Below are positions 7,391 through 17,100 of a DNA stretch of 64,000 nucleotides, one piece after another. Below the pieces are notes generated by a model, which saw only the letters and a list, made by a program, of their open reading frames with translations, made no database searches and was not told the origin of the DNA. The DNA is taken from assembly GCA_910584745.1 (NCBI GenBank), contig CAJUDG010000003.1, forward strand, positions 186,001-250,000, read 5' to 3'. How positions within the stretch are numbered: the stretch's first letter is position 1; every line of letters begins with the position of its first letter. Source of the stretch: an uncultured Eubacteriales bacterium (GTDB lineage Bacteria; Bacillota; Clostridia; Oscillospirales; Acutalibacteraceae). The translations under genes were made by a program, and so were the position numbers.

Positions 7391-8782
7391 ATGAAACATC
7401 AGGACGTATCGGCACTTTATAAGGACCTGGACGCGTACGCCGGCAAGACCGTCACCGTATGCGGCTGGGCCCGGTCCATCAGGGATTCAAAGACCTTGGG
7501 CTTTATCGATCTGAACGACGGCACCTGCTTTAAGGGCGTGCAGGTGGTCTTTGAGGAGGGTAAGATCGGCAACTTCAAGGAGATCGCCGCCCAGAATGTG
7601 GGCGCAGCACTTATTGTCACCGGCGAACTCATAGCTACGCCGGAGGCCAAGCAGCCCTTTGAAATACATGCCGCCGAGATAAAGGTGGAGGGGCCGTCCA
7701 CGCCGGAGTACCCCCTGCAGAAGAAGCGCCATACCGTGGAGTACCTGCGTACCATCCCGCACCTGCGGTCCAGGACAAACCTGTTCAGCGCGGCATTTCG
7801 GGTCCGCTCCGCGGCGGCCTTCGGTATGCACAAATTCTTTCAGGAGAACGGCTTTGTGTATATCCACACCCCGGTGATAACCACCACCGACTGCGAGGGC
7901 GCGGAGATGTTCCAGGTCACCACCCTGGACCAGGAGAACCTGCCCAGGAACGAGGACGGCAGCGTGGACTACCGCCAGGACTTCTTCCAGAAGAAGGTGT
8001 TCCTCTCCGGCTCCGGACAGCTCCAGGTGGAGTGCACGGCCCAGGCGTTCTCGAAGGTGTACACCTTTGGGCCCACCTTTAGGGCCGAGCGCTCCAATAC
8101 CCCCCGCCATGCCTCAGAGTTCTGGCATATCGAGCCCGAGATGGCCTTCGCGGACCTCAACGACGACATGGACGTCATCGAGGAGATGATGAAGTATGTG
8201 ATAAACTACGTCCTTGAGACCTGCTCCCAGGACATGGAGTTCTGTAACCAGTTTGTGGATAAGGGCCTCATCGAGCGTCTGCGCCATGTGGCCACCTCCG
8301 ACTTTGCCCGGGTGACCTATACCGACGCCATCAAGATACTTGAGGAGCATAACGCCGAGTTCGAGTACAAGGCCGCCTGGGGCGAGGACATCCAGACCGA
8401 GCATGAGCGCTTCCTGGCTGAGAAGCACTTCGGCCGGCCGGTGTTCGTAACTGACTATCCCAAGGAGATCAAGTCCTTCTATATGCGCCAGAACGACGAC
8501 GGCAGGACTGTTGCCGCCACTGATCTGCTGGTGCCCGGCATCGGAGAGTTGGTGGGCGCCAGCCAGCGCGAGGAACGCTATGACGTGCTGAAGGCCCGGA
8601 TGCAGGAGCTGGGCATGAGCGATGAGGATATGTACTGGTATCTTGATCTGCGCCGCTTCGGCACGACGGTGCACTCCGGGTTTGGCATCGGCTTTGACAG
8701 GCTGGTGATGTATCTTACGGGTATCAGCAACATTCGAGATGTGCTGCCGTTCCCGCGGACTACAGGTTCGGCGGAGTTCTGA
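7391..8782 (+). CDS. asnS: Asparaginyl-tRNA synthetase
   Basis: Charges tRNA-Asn with asparagine. The 463-residue class IIb enzyme has an N-terminal OB-fold anticodon-binding domain (about 10-110; VCGWARSIRDSK) and a catalytic domain with motif 2 (TFRAERSNTPRHASEFWHIE in two overlapping pieces) and motif 3 (GFGIGFDRLVMYLTG). An AAGGAG ribosome-binding site is 8 bases before the ATG. A strong terminator follows. Its presence suggests direct charging of tRNA-Asn rather than only the amidotransferase route. Confidence 0.96.
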   Translation: MKHQDVSALYKDLDAYAGKTVTVCGWARSIRDSKTLGFIDLNDGTCFKGVQVVFEEGKIGNFKEIAAQNVGAALIVTGELIATPEAKQPFEIHAAEIKVEGPSTPEYPLQKKRHTVEYLRTIPHLRSRTNLFSAAFRVRSAAAFGMHKFFQENGFVYIHTPVITTTDCEGAEMFQVTTLDQENLPRNEDGSVDYRQDFFQKKVFLSGSGQLQVECTAQAFSKVYTFGPTFRAERSNTPRHASEFWHIEPEMAFADLNDDMDVIEEMMKYVINYVLETCSQDMEFCNQFVDKGLIERLRHVATSDFARVTYTDAIKILEEHNAEFEYKAAWGEDIQTEHERFLAEKHFGRPVFVTDYPKEIKSFYMRQNDDGRTVAATDLLVPGIGELVGASQREERYDVLKARMQELGMSDEDMYWYLDLRRFGTTVHSGFGIGFDRLVMYLTGISNIRDVLPFPRTTGSAEF

Positions 8783-8798
8783 CAGATGATATAAAACG

Positions 8799-8826
8799 AA
8801 ACCTCCGGGGCGGCCCGGAGGTTTTT
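8799..8826 (+). terminator. Terminator between asnS and murC
   Basis: CCTCCGGG and CCCGGAGG form a perfect stem around a short loop, followed by a T run on the plus strand and preceded by AAAACGAAA. It ends asnS and may also act on convergent murC. Confidence 0.85.
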
Positions 8827-8833
8827 GTATATC

Positions 8834-10204
8834 TCATTTTTCTGCCTGATATCGCTTAACTATCAGATTGGCGCATTTATATATGTCCCCGCCGCCCAGC
8901 GTAAGTATCAGGTCCCCCGCCTGGGCCTTTTCCATCACGTACCCGGCGATCTCGTCGAAGCTATCAAACCACACGCTCCCAGGCACCTTCGCGGCCAGGT
9001 CGCTGGTGTGTATACCGTAGACGTTTTCCTCCCGAACAGCCAGGATCTCCGTCATAACAAGATGGTCGGGTATAAACAGGGCCTTGGCAAAGTCATCCAG
9101 GAAGGTGTAAGTACGCGAATAGGTATGGGGCTGGAATACAGCCCATACCTGCCTATAGCCCATGCGCATGGCCGAGGACAGCACGGCAGTGAGCTCGGTG
9201 GGGTGGTGGGCGAAGTCGTCCGCTACGGTGACGCCGTCGAACTGCCCGAGGATCTCAAAGCGCCTGTGCACGCCCCCGAAGTGCTCCAGCGCGGAGCAGA
9301 TCTTACCGGCCTCAATGCCCAGGGAGTGGGCGGCGGCGGCGGCAGCCAGGGCGTTCAGCATATTGTGCTTGCCGGGGACAGCAAGATTCACCCGGCCCAG
9401 GGCCTTGCCCCTGTGCATTAGCGTGAAGTCCTCGCAGGCGCTGGGCTCCTCGTTGAGCTCGGCGGGGTAGTAGTCGCAGCCTTCCCCAAGACCAAAGGTG
9501 ACTATCTGCTTATGGAGCCCGGCCACGGCCTCCATAACGCCGGGATTCGACGCGTTGACCACCAGCAGCCGGTCAGTCTGCACGGCGAACTGACGGAAGG
9601 ACTTGACGATATTCTCCAGGGTCTTGAAATAGTCCAGGTGGTCCGGCTCGATGTTCAGCAGCATGGACACCGCTGGGTGTAGTTGCAAAAAGGTATCCAC
9701 ATACTCGCAGGCCTCACAGATGATGGTGTCGCTCCCGCCAACCCGGCAGTTGCTGTTGATAAGGGGCAGCTTGCCGCCGATAATGGCGCTGGGGTCCGCG
9801 CCGGCCTCGATAAAGATCTGGGTGAGCATGGATGTGGTGGTGGTCTTGCCGTGGGTGCCGGAGACCGCCACCAGCCGCGGGTACTTGGCCGTCAGCATTC
9901 CCAGCATCACCGAGCGCTCCAGGGTGGGCACGCCCTTCTCCCTGGCGGCAGCCAGCTCCGGGTTGTCGGCCCGGCAGGCCGCGGTATACACCACCGCCTC
10001 CGCGTCCCCGATATTCCCGGCGCTATGCCCCATAAACACCGGGATCCCCCAGCCCTTCACCCGGTCAAGGGTGTCCGACTCGTTCATATCCGACCCGCTT
10101 ATCTCATAGCCCTTATTCATGAGCAGCTCGGCCATGGGGCACATGCCAGAGCCCCCAATGCCCACAAAATGCAGCCTTTTCACGCTGTCCAGTATATTAT
10201 CCAT
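8834..10204 (-). CDS. murC: UDP-N-acetylmuramate--L-alanine ligase
   Basis: Adds L-alanine to UDP-N-acetylmuramate in peptidoglycan precursor synthesis, using ATP. It has the usual 456 residues: N-terminal Rossmann-like UDP-binding motif VGIGGSGMCPMAELL (about residue 14), Mur ligase P-loop GTHGKTTTT (about residue 115), central HxN/EP segment LLNIEPDHLDYF, and C-terminal domain with DDFAHHPTELTAVL. The ATG at 10204 follows a GGAAG ribosome-binding site. The gene stands alone, convergent with asnS. Confidence 0.96.
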   Translation of the reverse strand: MDNILDSVKRLHFVGIGGSGMCPMAELLMNKGYEISGSDMNESDTLDRVKGWGIPVFMGHSAGNIGDAEAVVYTAACRADNPELAAAREKGVPTLERSVMLGMLTAKYPRLVAVSGTHGKTTTTSMLTQIFIEAGADPSAIIGGKLPLINSNCRVGGSDTIICEACEYVDTFLQLHPAVSMLLNIEPDHLDYFKTLENIVKSFRQFAVQTDRLLVVNASNPGVMEAVAGLHKQIVTFGLGEGCDYYPAELNEEPSACEDFTLMHRGKALGRVNLAVPGKHNMLNALAAAAAAHSLGIEAGKICSALEHFGGVHRRFEILGQFDGVTVADDFAHHPTELTAVLSSAMRMGYRQVWAVFQPHTYSRTYTFLDDFAKALFIPDHLVMTEILAVREENVYGIHTSDLAAKVPGSVWFDSFDEIAGYVMEKAQAGDLILTLGGGDIYKCANLIVKRYQAEK

Positions 10205-10296
10205 TCCAAGCTTCCTTTCGGCAGATGATTTTTTACTATTATATTACAAACTGGGCGCAAAATAAAGGGGTTTGGGCGCTTTTTCTATTTTTTCTC

Positions 10297-10325
10297 TTTA
10301 CTTTTTGGGGTGGTTATGGTAAGAT
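10297..10325 (+). promoter_or_regulatory. Promoter of the SLH/BspA gene
   Basis: TTTACT, a 17-base spacer and TAAGAT. The expected transcription start, about 7 bases downstream, coincides with the first base of the inverted repeat at 10332. Confidence 0.55.
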
Positions 10326-10331
10326 AAATTT

Positions 10332-10538
10332 GCGACACAACTTAATACTTTGGACTAACCAAGGGAAGAATATCTGTATTACCTTTCGGTAAAAATGCAG
10401 ACTCTTTTTCGCTTCCCTATGGTTAGTCGAAAGTTGTGTCGCAGCAATCGGAGTCAAGCATTTTTCGTGCGTGGCTCGAGGGCTGCGCACTTTTTGTTTG
10501 CGCAGTAAAAATTTTTATCCGAAAGGAAGTAGAAAGTT
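10332..10538 (+). promoter_or_regulatory. Structured 5' leader, candidate cis-regulatory RNA
   Basis: The gap between murC and the SLH gene (10205-10538) contains little besides a promoter and this 207-base leader. Arms 10332-10368 and 10412-10442 are complementary in three blocks (GCGACACAACTT, GACTAACCA and AGGGAAG, separated by bulges). Between them CTG-TATTACC and GGTAAAAATG-CAG form an inner hairpin with loop TTTC. Further down, 10483-10505 forms a perfect 7-bp stem (CTGCGCA/TGCGCAG) followed by TAAAAATTTTT, resembling an intrinsic terminator just ahead of the ribosome-binding site. I do not recognise a known riboswitch class. A MITE-like element is an alternative, but no target-site duplication is evident. 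Confidence 0.5.
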
Positions 10539-12356
10539 ATGAAAAAGGTTTTTTCAGTTCTGTTGGCTCTGTGTTTGCTGATAGGCGCTCTGCCTATGTT
10601 CGCCAGCGCGGCGGACGCTGTGTCCGGCACCCTGGAAACCGGGTTGACTTGGAGGTTCCAGGACGGCACGCTGACCATCAGCGGCAACGGCCCCATGCCG
10701 GATTTTGAGGGTTCGCTGGGAGCTGATTACACTGAAATCTATGGCGTTCCATGGTATGAGCAAGGCTTGTCCAGTTCCGTAAAATCCCTTGTGATTGAGG
10801 AAGGGGTAACGCATATCGGCAAGCTGTCTTTCACCTTTATGGAGTTGGACCCGGCAAACATCAAAATTGCGTCCAGCGTCACTTCTATCGGCAACGGCAG
10901 TTTTGCAGGGTGCATATTCTCCGGCCCGCTGGTGCTGCCCAACACTATCAAGAGTTTGGGGTGGGGAGCATTTTTCCATGCGGCTGGCCCGTCAATCACT
11001 GTTCCTGATGGGATTAAGGAACTTCCGTCAAATTTGTTTTATTGCTTTGGCCTGGATAAGGTTTATCTTCCAGCCAGTGTGACCCGGATATATGCGGGTG
11101 CGCTTAACGATTACATAAAGGACATCTATTATGCCGGCACTGAGGTTCAGTGGAATCAAATCCAAGGCCTGGATTATGATGGCAGTTCCAATTACAATTT
11201 TATGAATGATATACAGGGCGTGGAGGTCCACTTCTCAGACGGAGACATCACCACGGCGAAACGTGTTGACGGCGGAACCGTGACCGACAACATTGAGTGG
11301 ACGTTCTATGATGATGGTACTTTGGAGTTGACTGGGACTGGGGAGTTACCGGAGTTGACCTTTTTTAGTCCCGCTGACGGTTCGAGTGACTATGTGTCTA
11401 CTAGGCTCCCACCATGGTTTGGTTTTTATGACCCGCTTTCGTCGGCGGCCTACGATGAAAACCAAGACTACCGAGATATGATTAAGAAAGCTGTTATTGG
11501 CGAAGGAATTACTTCAATAGGTACAGGAACATTTGGTGAGTGCTCTTTGCTGACTGAAGTATCAATTCCAGCGTCGATAAAACGAATTGAACATAACGCT
11601 TTTGGTTACTGCTCTGACTTTCTTCCCAGTGAATCCACAATCAAAAATGTTTATTATGGCGGCTCAGAAAAAGAGTGGAAAGCTATAAAATTATATGACG
11701 CAGGTTACGACATAATTTCGTATAATCCCAACTATGTTGACCCCTACAAAGATATCTCTGTAGAAAAAATCTTCCCTAATGCCACGATTCACTTTAATGG
11801 TGGCGACACACCCAATCCGCCAACCCCATCCACCGGCTTCAACGACGTAAAATCTTCTGACTACTTCGCCGACCCGGTAAAGTGGGCCGTAGACAACAAC
11901 ATAACCGCCGGCACCGGTGGCAACAAGTTCAGCCCTGGTAAGACCTGTACCAGGGATCAGATAGTTACCTTCCTATACCGCTCCAAGAACAGCCCGGAGG
12001 TAACCGTTACCGACCAGTTTACCGACATGCCAAAGCTGGAGGAGTTCCAGCGGGCCATAAGCTGGGCGGTGGAGCAGGATATCACCGTGGGCGACGGCAA
12101 GGGCCACTTCCTTCCGGCGAAGGGCTGCACCCGCGCCGAGGCCATGACCTTTATATGGCGGGCGGCGGGAAAGCCGGAGCCAAAGTCTATTGCCGCATTC
12201 TCGGATATGCCTGATAGCTCCGACTTCCAGAAGGCCATAAGCTGGGCGGCTGAAAACGGCATCACCAGCGGCGTCGGCGGCAACAGGTTCGGGCCGGACA
12301 AGACCTGCACGCGCGGGCAGATCGTCACGTTCCTGTATAACGCAAAAGATTTATAA
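10539..12356 (+). CDS. Secreted BspA-type leucine-rich repeat protein with three SLH domains
   Basis: A 605-residue surface protein. It begins with a signal peptide (MKKVFSVLLALCLLIGALPM, cleavage expected after ASA near residue 24). Two homologous modules follow, about residues 27-230 and 245-425. Each starts with a W-x-F-x-DGTL-x-(I/L)-(S/T)-G-x-G strand and contains LRR_5-like repeats (V-IEEGVTHIG, V-IGEGITSIG). Three SLH domains occupy roughly 433-485, 495-545 and 555-605, each with CTR-(D/A/G)Q/E-(I/A) anchors. SLH domains bind pyruvylated secondary cell-wall polymer, so cell-surface display is inferred. The middle of the gene (about 11240-11800) is more AT-rich than its ends. Function is probably adhesion or surface structure, unproven. 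Confidence 0.88.
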   Translation: MKKVFSVLLALCLLIGALPMFASAADAVSGTLETGLTWRFQDGTLTISGNGPMPDFEGSLGADYTEIYGVPWYEQGLSSSVKSLVIEEGVTHIGKLSFTFMELDPANIKIASSVTSIGNGSFAGCIFSGPLVLPNTIKSLGWGAFFHAAGPSITVPDGIKELPSNLFYCFGLDKVYLPASVTRIYAGALNDYIKDIYYAGTEVQWNQIQGLDYDGSSNYNFMNDIQGVEVHFSDGDITTAKRVDGGTVTDNIEWTFYDDGTLELTGTGELPELTFFSPADGSSDYVSTRLPPWFGFYDPLSSAAYDENQDYRDMIKKAVIGEGITSIGTGTFGECSLLTEVSIPASIKRIEHNAFGYCSDFLPSESTIKNVYYGGSEKEWKAIKLYDAGYDIISYNPNYVDPYKDISVEKIFPNATIHFNGGDTPNPPTPSTGFNDVKSSDYFADPVKWAVDNNITAGTGGNKFSPGKTCTRDQIVTFLYRSKNSPEVTVTDQFTDMPKLEEFQRAISWAVEQDITVGDGKGHFLPAKGCTRAEAMTFIWRAAGKPEPKSIAAFSDMPDSSDFQKAISWAAENGITSGVGGNRFGPDKTCTRGQIVTFLYNAKDL

Positions 12357-12375
12357 GCTGTTATAAGCGCAGAGA

Positions 12376-12410
12376 GGCCTGCCCGGGGGACCGGGCGGGC
12401 CTTTTGTGTT
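12376..12410 (+). terminator. Terminator of the SLH gene
   Basis: GGCCTGCCCGG pairs with CCGGGCGGGCC (one G-U), followed by TTTTGTGTTT. Confidence 0.85.
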
Positions 12411-12437
12411 TACTTCTTTGCTGTTTTGTGATATGAT
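12409..12437 (+). promoter_or_regulatory. Promoter of the solute-binding lipoprotein gene
   Basis: TTTACT, a 17-base spacer and TATGAT. The -35 box overlaps the T tract of the preceding terminator. Confidence 0.5.
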
Positions 12438-12480
12438 AAGCTAAATAGTGAAATTATCACAATGAAGGGACGTGAAACCC

Positions 12481-14061
12481 ATGAAAAAACTTACTGCGCT
12501 TATGCTTGCCCTGGTCCTGCTTGCCCTGGTCCTGCTGGCAAGCCTGTTTGCGTGCGCGGGACCTAAGGAGCCGGAGGTCAGCGAGACCCCGCCGGAGCCC
12601 AGGGCAGAGGAAAGTGAGCTGAAAGGCACACTGAAAGTGTTAAGCGAGCGGTTCTGCTGGAACAGCTCTGTGAGTATGGTGAACTACAACAACTTCTCGC
12701 CGCCCAGGGACAATATCGCGAACGTCATGTTCTATTTCCAGGAGCTGCACCCGGACGTGCGGATAGAGATAGAGTATCTTCCCACGGACCAGGAGGAGCG
12801 GGAGGCCTTTATCAAGCAGCGCCGCGTCGCCATGATGGCCGGAAAGGATGTGCCGGACATCTACCTTATGCCCACCTCCAGCCTTGCGGCGATGAGCTAT
12901 GAGCCCATGGAGCCGCTATTCAAGGACGTGGCCCAGACCATGCGCAATAATTGGTTCGCAGATATCAGCGGGCTCTATAACGGCGACACGGAGCTGCACA
13001 CTGAGGAGCTGAATAAAGCCGTGATGGACGCGGGGACCATCGGCGGGGCGAGGTATGTGTTGCCCCTTGGGTATGAGATGCCGGTTTACATAACCCGCAA
13101 AGACCTGCTGGACGACGCGGGCATAGACCGGGAGCGGCTCAACGCCGGGGTGGACAGCATGATAGACACCTTTATTGAGCTGCGCGAGCAGGGGGATCCC
13201 CGCTGGGCTGCCAGCTCATATTTCGGTTATGGTCTGGACCTTTCGCTGCTGCCGAAAGCCTGCGACTATGAGAAAGAGGAAGTGCTGATAGACAGCAAGC
13301 AGGTGGAGAACCTTCTGTTGGATTTGGCCGAAGATTCAAGGATAACTGCTGAGGAGTGGCAGAAAAGGAAGGATGCAGGGGAGACTATCCCTGGCAGGAC
13401 CTTTCATGCTGAGTCATATTTTTTATCATCCCCGAAGGACACCAGCACAGCGTTTGCGGTGGACGAAGACTATCCCGGCAGCTGCTCTCCCATGAGTGAA
13501 ATAATCGACGCTGTGGGCTGCGGCAAGTCCATGGGTCATGAGATGGAGGTAATACCTGTTCGGGCCACGGACGGTACCCTGAACGCAGAGATAACCTACT
13601 GGGGGGCCATCGGTGCGGGGTGTGAGAACAAAAAGCTGGCCTATGAGTTCCTGCGGCTGTTCCTGACGCCGGAAGTGCAGCATGAGGGCCAGTTGAAATC
13701 CAAGACAAATATATATGAGATGAACTTCAAACTGGTTAAAGACGCCTTAACAGGTCCGTTCCCCGGCTGGCCGGTGAGGTATAAGGGCTTCGCCAAGAAT
13801 AGGTGGAGCAGGGAACTGGACGGCATTAGGGCGATAAACAGCGGGAACAGCCAGAAGAAAGAGGCGCTGCTGGGCGTTACCGTGGATGACAGCGACCTGC
13901 CATTCCTGGACGTGCCCATTGACAACGCACGGTTCATCTCGTCTGTGGACGAGGAATTTTACCAGTATACCGAAAACTTTGCGGACTATACACAGGCCGA
14001 CGCGGCCAAGGCTGCAAATGAATTTATACGCAACGTGAGCTACCACCTGGCAGAGGGATAA
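12481..14061 (+). CDS. Extracellular solute-binding lipoprotein (SBP family 1-like)
   Basis: A 526-residue lipoprotein resembling family 1 extracellular binding proteins of ABC importers. The ATG at 12481 gives MKKLTALMLALVLLALVLLA and a lipobox SLFAC with the lipidated Cys near residue 24; it has AAGGGA 10 bases upstream and is preferred to GTG 12472. The mature part contains features of sugar-binding SBPs (VPDIYLMPTSSLAAM, LPLGYEMPVYITRKDLLDDAG, NKKLAYEFLRLFLTPEVQ). No permease or ATPase gene is adjacent, and terminators flank it on both sides, so it is an orphan that must work with a transporter elsewhere or as a sensor. The ligand is unknown. Confidence 0.8.
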   Translation: MKKLTALMLALVLLALVLLASLFACAGPKEPEVSETPPEPRAEESELKGTLKVLSERFCWNSSVSMVNYNNFSPPRDNIANVMFYFQELHPDVRIEIEYLPTDQEEREAFIKQRRVAMMAGKDVPDIYLMPTSSLAAMSYEPMEPLFKDVAQTMRNNWFADISGLYNGDTELHTEELNKAVMDAGTIGGARYVLPLGYEMPVYITRKDLLDDAGIDRERLNAGVDSMIDTFIELREQGDPRWAASSYFGYGLDLSLLPKACDYEKEEVLIDSKQVENLLLDLAEDSRITAEEWQKRKDAGETIPGRTFHAESYFLSSPKDTSTAFAVDEDYPGSCSPMSEIIDAVGCGKSMGHEMEVIPVRATDGTLNAEITYWGAIGAGCENKKLAYEFLRLFLTPEVQHEGQLKSKTNIYEMNFKLVKDALTGPFPGWPVRYKGFAKNRWSRELDGIRAINSGNSQKKEALLGVTVDDSDLPFLDVPIDNARFISSVDEEFYQYTENFADYTQADAAKAANEFIRNVSYHLAEG

Positions 14062-14074
14062 ATTGCCGAACAAC

Positions 14075-14110
14075 AAAAGACCCGCCCAGTCACCCGGGCG
14101 GGTCTTCCTT
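14075..14110. terminator. Bidirectional terminator between SBP gene and nifJ
   Basis: GACCCGCCC and GGGCGGGTC form a perfect stem around a short loop, preceded by an A-rich and followed by a T-containing tract, between two convergent genes. Confidence 0.8.
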
Positions 14111-14135
14111 ATGCTATTTCAAAGTTATCGGAGAA

Positions 14136-17100
14136 TCACTCAGCCATCTTCTTCAGCTTGGCGTACTTCTCCTCAGCGAACTTCTCGGCGTTGGCAAACA
14201 GCTTCTCGGCGCGGTCCGGGAAGGAACGGGTCAGGCTGTTATAGCGCACTTCGCCCATGATGAAGTCGCGGTAGGAAGCAGTGGGCTCCTTGCTGTCCAG
14301 CTGGAACGGATTTTCACCGTTGTCAGCCCTGCGGGGATCGAAGCGGAAGTTGTGCCAGTAGCCGGCCGCAACCGCCTTCTTCTCCTCAAGCTGGGAGATG
14401 CCCATGCCGCCCTTGATGCCATGGTTGATGCAGGGGGCGTAAGCCAGGATGATGGAGGGGCCCTGATAGCTCTCGGCCTCGGCAAAGGCCTTGATGCACT
14501 GGTTCATGTCGGCGCCCATAGCGACCTGTGCCACATACACATAGCCGTAGCTCATGGCGATAGCTGCCAGATCCTTCTTCTTCTGGGCCTTGCCGGTGGC
14601 GGCAAACTGCGCCACGGAGCCGCAGGGAGTGGACTTGGAAGCCTGACCGCCGGTGTTGGAGTACACCTCGGTGTCGAATACCAGCACGTTGATGTTCTCG
14701 CCGGAGGCAAGGGCATGGTCCAGACCGCCGAAGCCGATATCATAGGCCCAGCCGTCGCCGCCCAGGATCCAGACGGACTTCTTGGCAAGGTAATCCTTAT
14801 CCTTGAGTATCTCGTTGCAGAGATGGCAGGCCTCACAGTCGCAATACTTGTCGCCGGCGGCCTTGCGCTCCTCGTGATGGGCCAGCATCTTGTCAGCGGC
14901 CTCACGGCTGCCAAAAACTTCTACAGCTTTATCAGACTTGGCAAAGTCAATGACCCAGTCGATGGACGCGCGGCTGTACTCCAGAGCGGCGATATACGCC
15001 TCGGCAGCGGCCTCGTTGGCCTTACTGTCGTTCATGGTCTCCAGCCAGGCCTTGCCGGTGTCCTTAACTTCCTGCTCCACATAGTCAACGGCGATGAGCT
15101 TCTCGGTGAGCTCTGCCAGCCTGCCGCGCACAGCATTCTGGGCCAAGCACATGCCAAGGCCGAACTCGGCGTTGTCCTCGAACAGGGAGTTCTCCCAGGC
15201 GGGACCGTGGCCCTTCTTGTTGACGGTGTAGGGAGTGGCGGGAGCGGAGCCGCCCCAGATGGAGGAGCAGCCAGTGGCGTTGGCGATGAACATCTTGTCG
15301 CCGAACAGCTGGGTGGCCAGCTTCGCGTAGGGAGTCTCGCCGCAGCCGCCGCAGGCGCCGGAGAACTCAAGCAGGGGCTGCTTGAACTGGCTGCCCTTGA
15401 CGGAGGTCTCCTTGAACTTCGCGGCAACTTCCTCTTTGGCGGGCAGGTCAATGCCATAGTTGAACACAGCCTGCTGGGGACGCTGGGAGTCGATGGAGGC
15501 CATCTGCAGGGCCTTTGTCTTGGCGGGGCAGGTGGTGACACAGCTGCCGCAGCCGGTGCAGTCCAGGGTGGAGATGACCATGGCGAAGTTCATGCCGGGC
15601 ACGCCGGTCATGGGCTTGGACTTGGTGCCCTCGGGAGCGTTCTTCAGCTCCTCGTCGGTCATGGCGATGGGACGGATGACCGCGTGGGGGCACACATAGG
15701 AGCACTGGTTGCACTGGATGCAGTTCTCAGGTATCCACTCGGGAACGTCAACCGCAACGCCGCGCTTCTCATATGCGGCCGTGCCCTGGGGAGAGGTGCC
15801 GTCGGCGTACTTCTCGAAGGTGGACACGGGCAGGTCCTTGCCGTGGAAGGTGTTCACGGGGAACACCACGTTGTTTACATAATCTACCAGATCCTGGCGG
15901 CTGCCGGTAGCGACCTTCTTCTGAGAGTCGTCCACAGCGTTCTTCCAGGCGGCGGGAACGTCCACCTTCACATAGCCGTTGGCGCCGCGGTCGATAGCGT
16001 CGTGGTTCATCTTGACCACGGCCTCGCCCTTCTTGCCATAGGACTTGGTGGCGGCGTCCTTCATATACTTGATGGCGTCCTCCTCGGGGATGATCTTGGC
16101 GATGGAGAAGAAGGCGGACTGGAGCACGGTATTGGTGCGGGTGCCAAGGCCCAGCTCTTTGCCGATAGCAAAGGCGTCGATGGTGTAGAAGTTTATCTCG
16201 TTGTCGGCGATGAACTTCTTCACCTTGCCGGGCAGGCGCTTATCCAACTCCGCGGCGTCCCAAGAGCAGTTCAGCAGGAAGCTGCCGCCCTTCTTCAGAT
16301 CCTGCACCATGTCATATGTGTCAAGATAGGCAGGGTTGGAGCAGGCCACGAAGTCGGCCTTGGAGATATAGTAGGTGGACTTGATGGGGGTATGACCGAA
16401 GCGCAGATGGCTGATGGTCAGACCGCCGGACTTCTTGGAGTCATAGTCGAAGTAGCCCTGGGCATACATGTCGGTGTGGTCGCCGATGATCTTGATGGAG
16501 TTCTTGTTGGCGCCAACGGTGCCGTCGGAGCCAAGGCCCCAGAACTTGCAGGAAGTGGTGCCGGCAGGAGCGGTATCGGGGTCCTCCTTAACGTCCAGGG
16601 ACAGGTGGGTCACGTCGTCCACGATGCCGATGGTAAAGCGCTTCTTGGGCTCAGCGCTCTCCATGTTCCTGTACACGGCGATGATGTCGCTGGGCTTGGT
16701 GTCCTTGCTGCCCAGGCCGTAGCGGCCGGTGTAGACGGGGCAGGCACCGAAGCTGGTGCCGTTGATGGCAGCCAGCACGTCAAGGTACAGAGGCTCGCCG
16801 ATGGAGCCGGGCTCCTTGGTGCGGTCCAGCACGGAGATGGTCTTGACGGTCTCCGGCAGCACGTCCAGCAGGTACTTTGCCACGAAGGGGCGGTACAGAT
16901 GAACCTTAACAAGGCCGACCTTCTCGCCGGCGGCCATCAGATAGTCGATGACCTCCTCGATGGTCTCGCAGGCGGAGCCCATGGCGATGATGACCTTGTC
17001 CGCGTCGGGAGCGCCGTAATAGTTGAAGGGCTTATAGTTGGTGCCCAGCTTCTCGTTGACCTTGTTCATGTACTCGACGGCCACCTCGGGCACGGCGTCG

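Noticed and set aside
10332..10442. Insertion sequence or MITE ends
   Set aside because: No transposase and no target-site duplication could be seen; the coincidence of the first base with a predicted transcription start favours a leader RNA. A genome-wide copy search would settle it.
10436..10708. A 90-codon frame spanning the leader and the start of the SLH gene
   Set aside because: It overlaps the signal-peptide region out of frame, starts inside the hairpin arm and has no ribosome-binding site.
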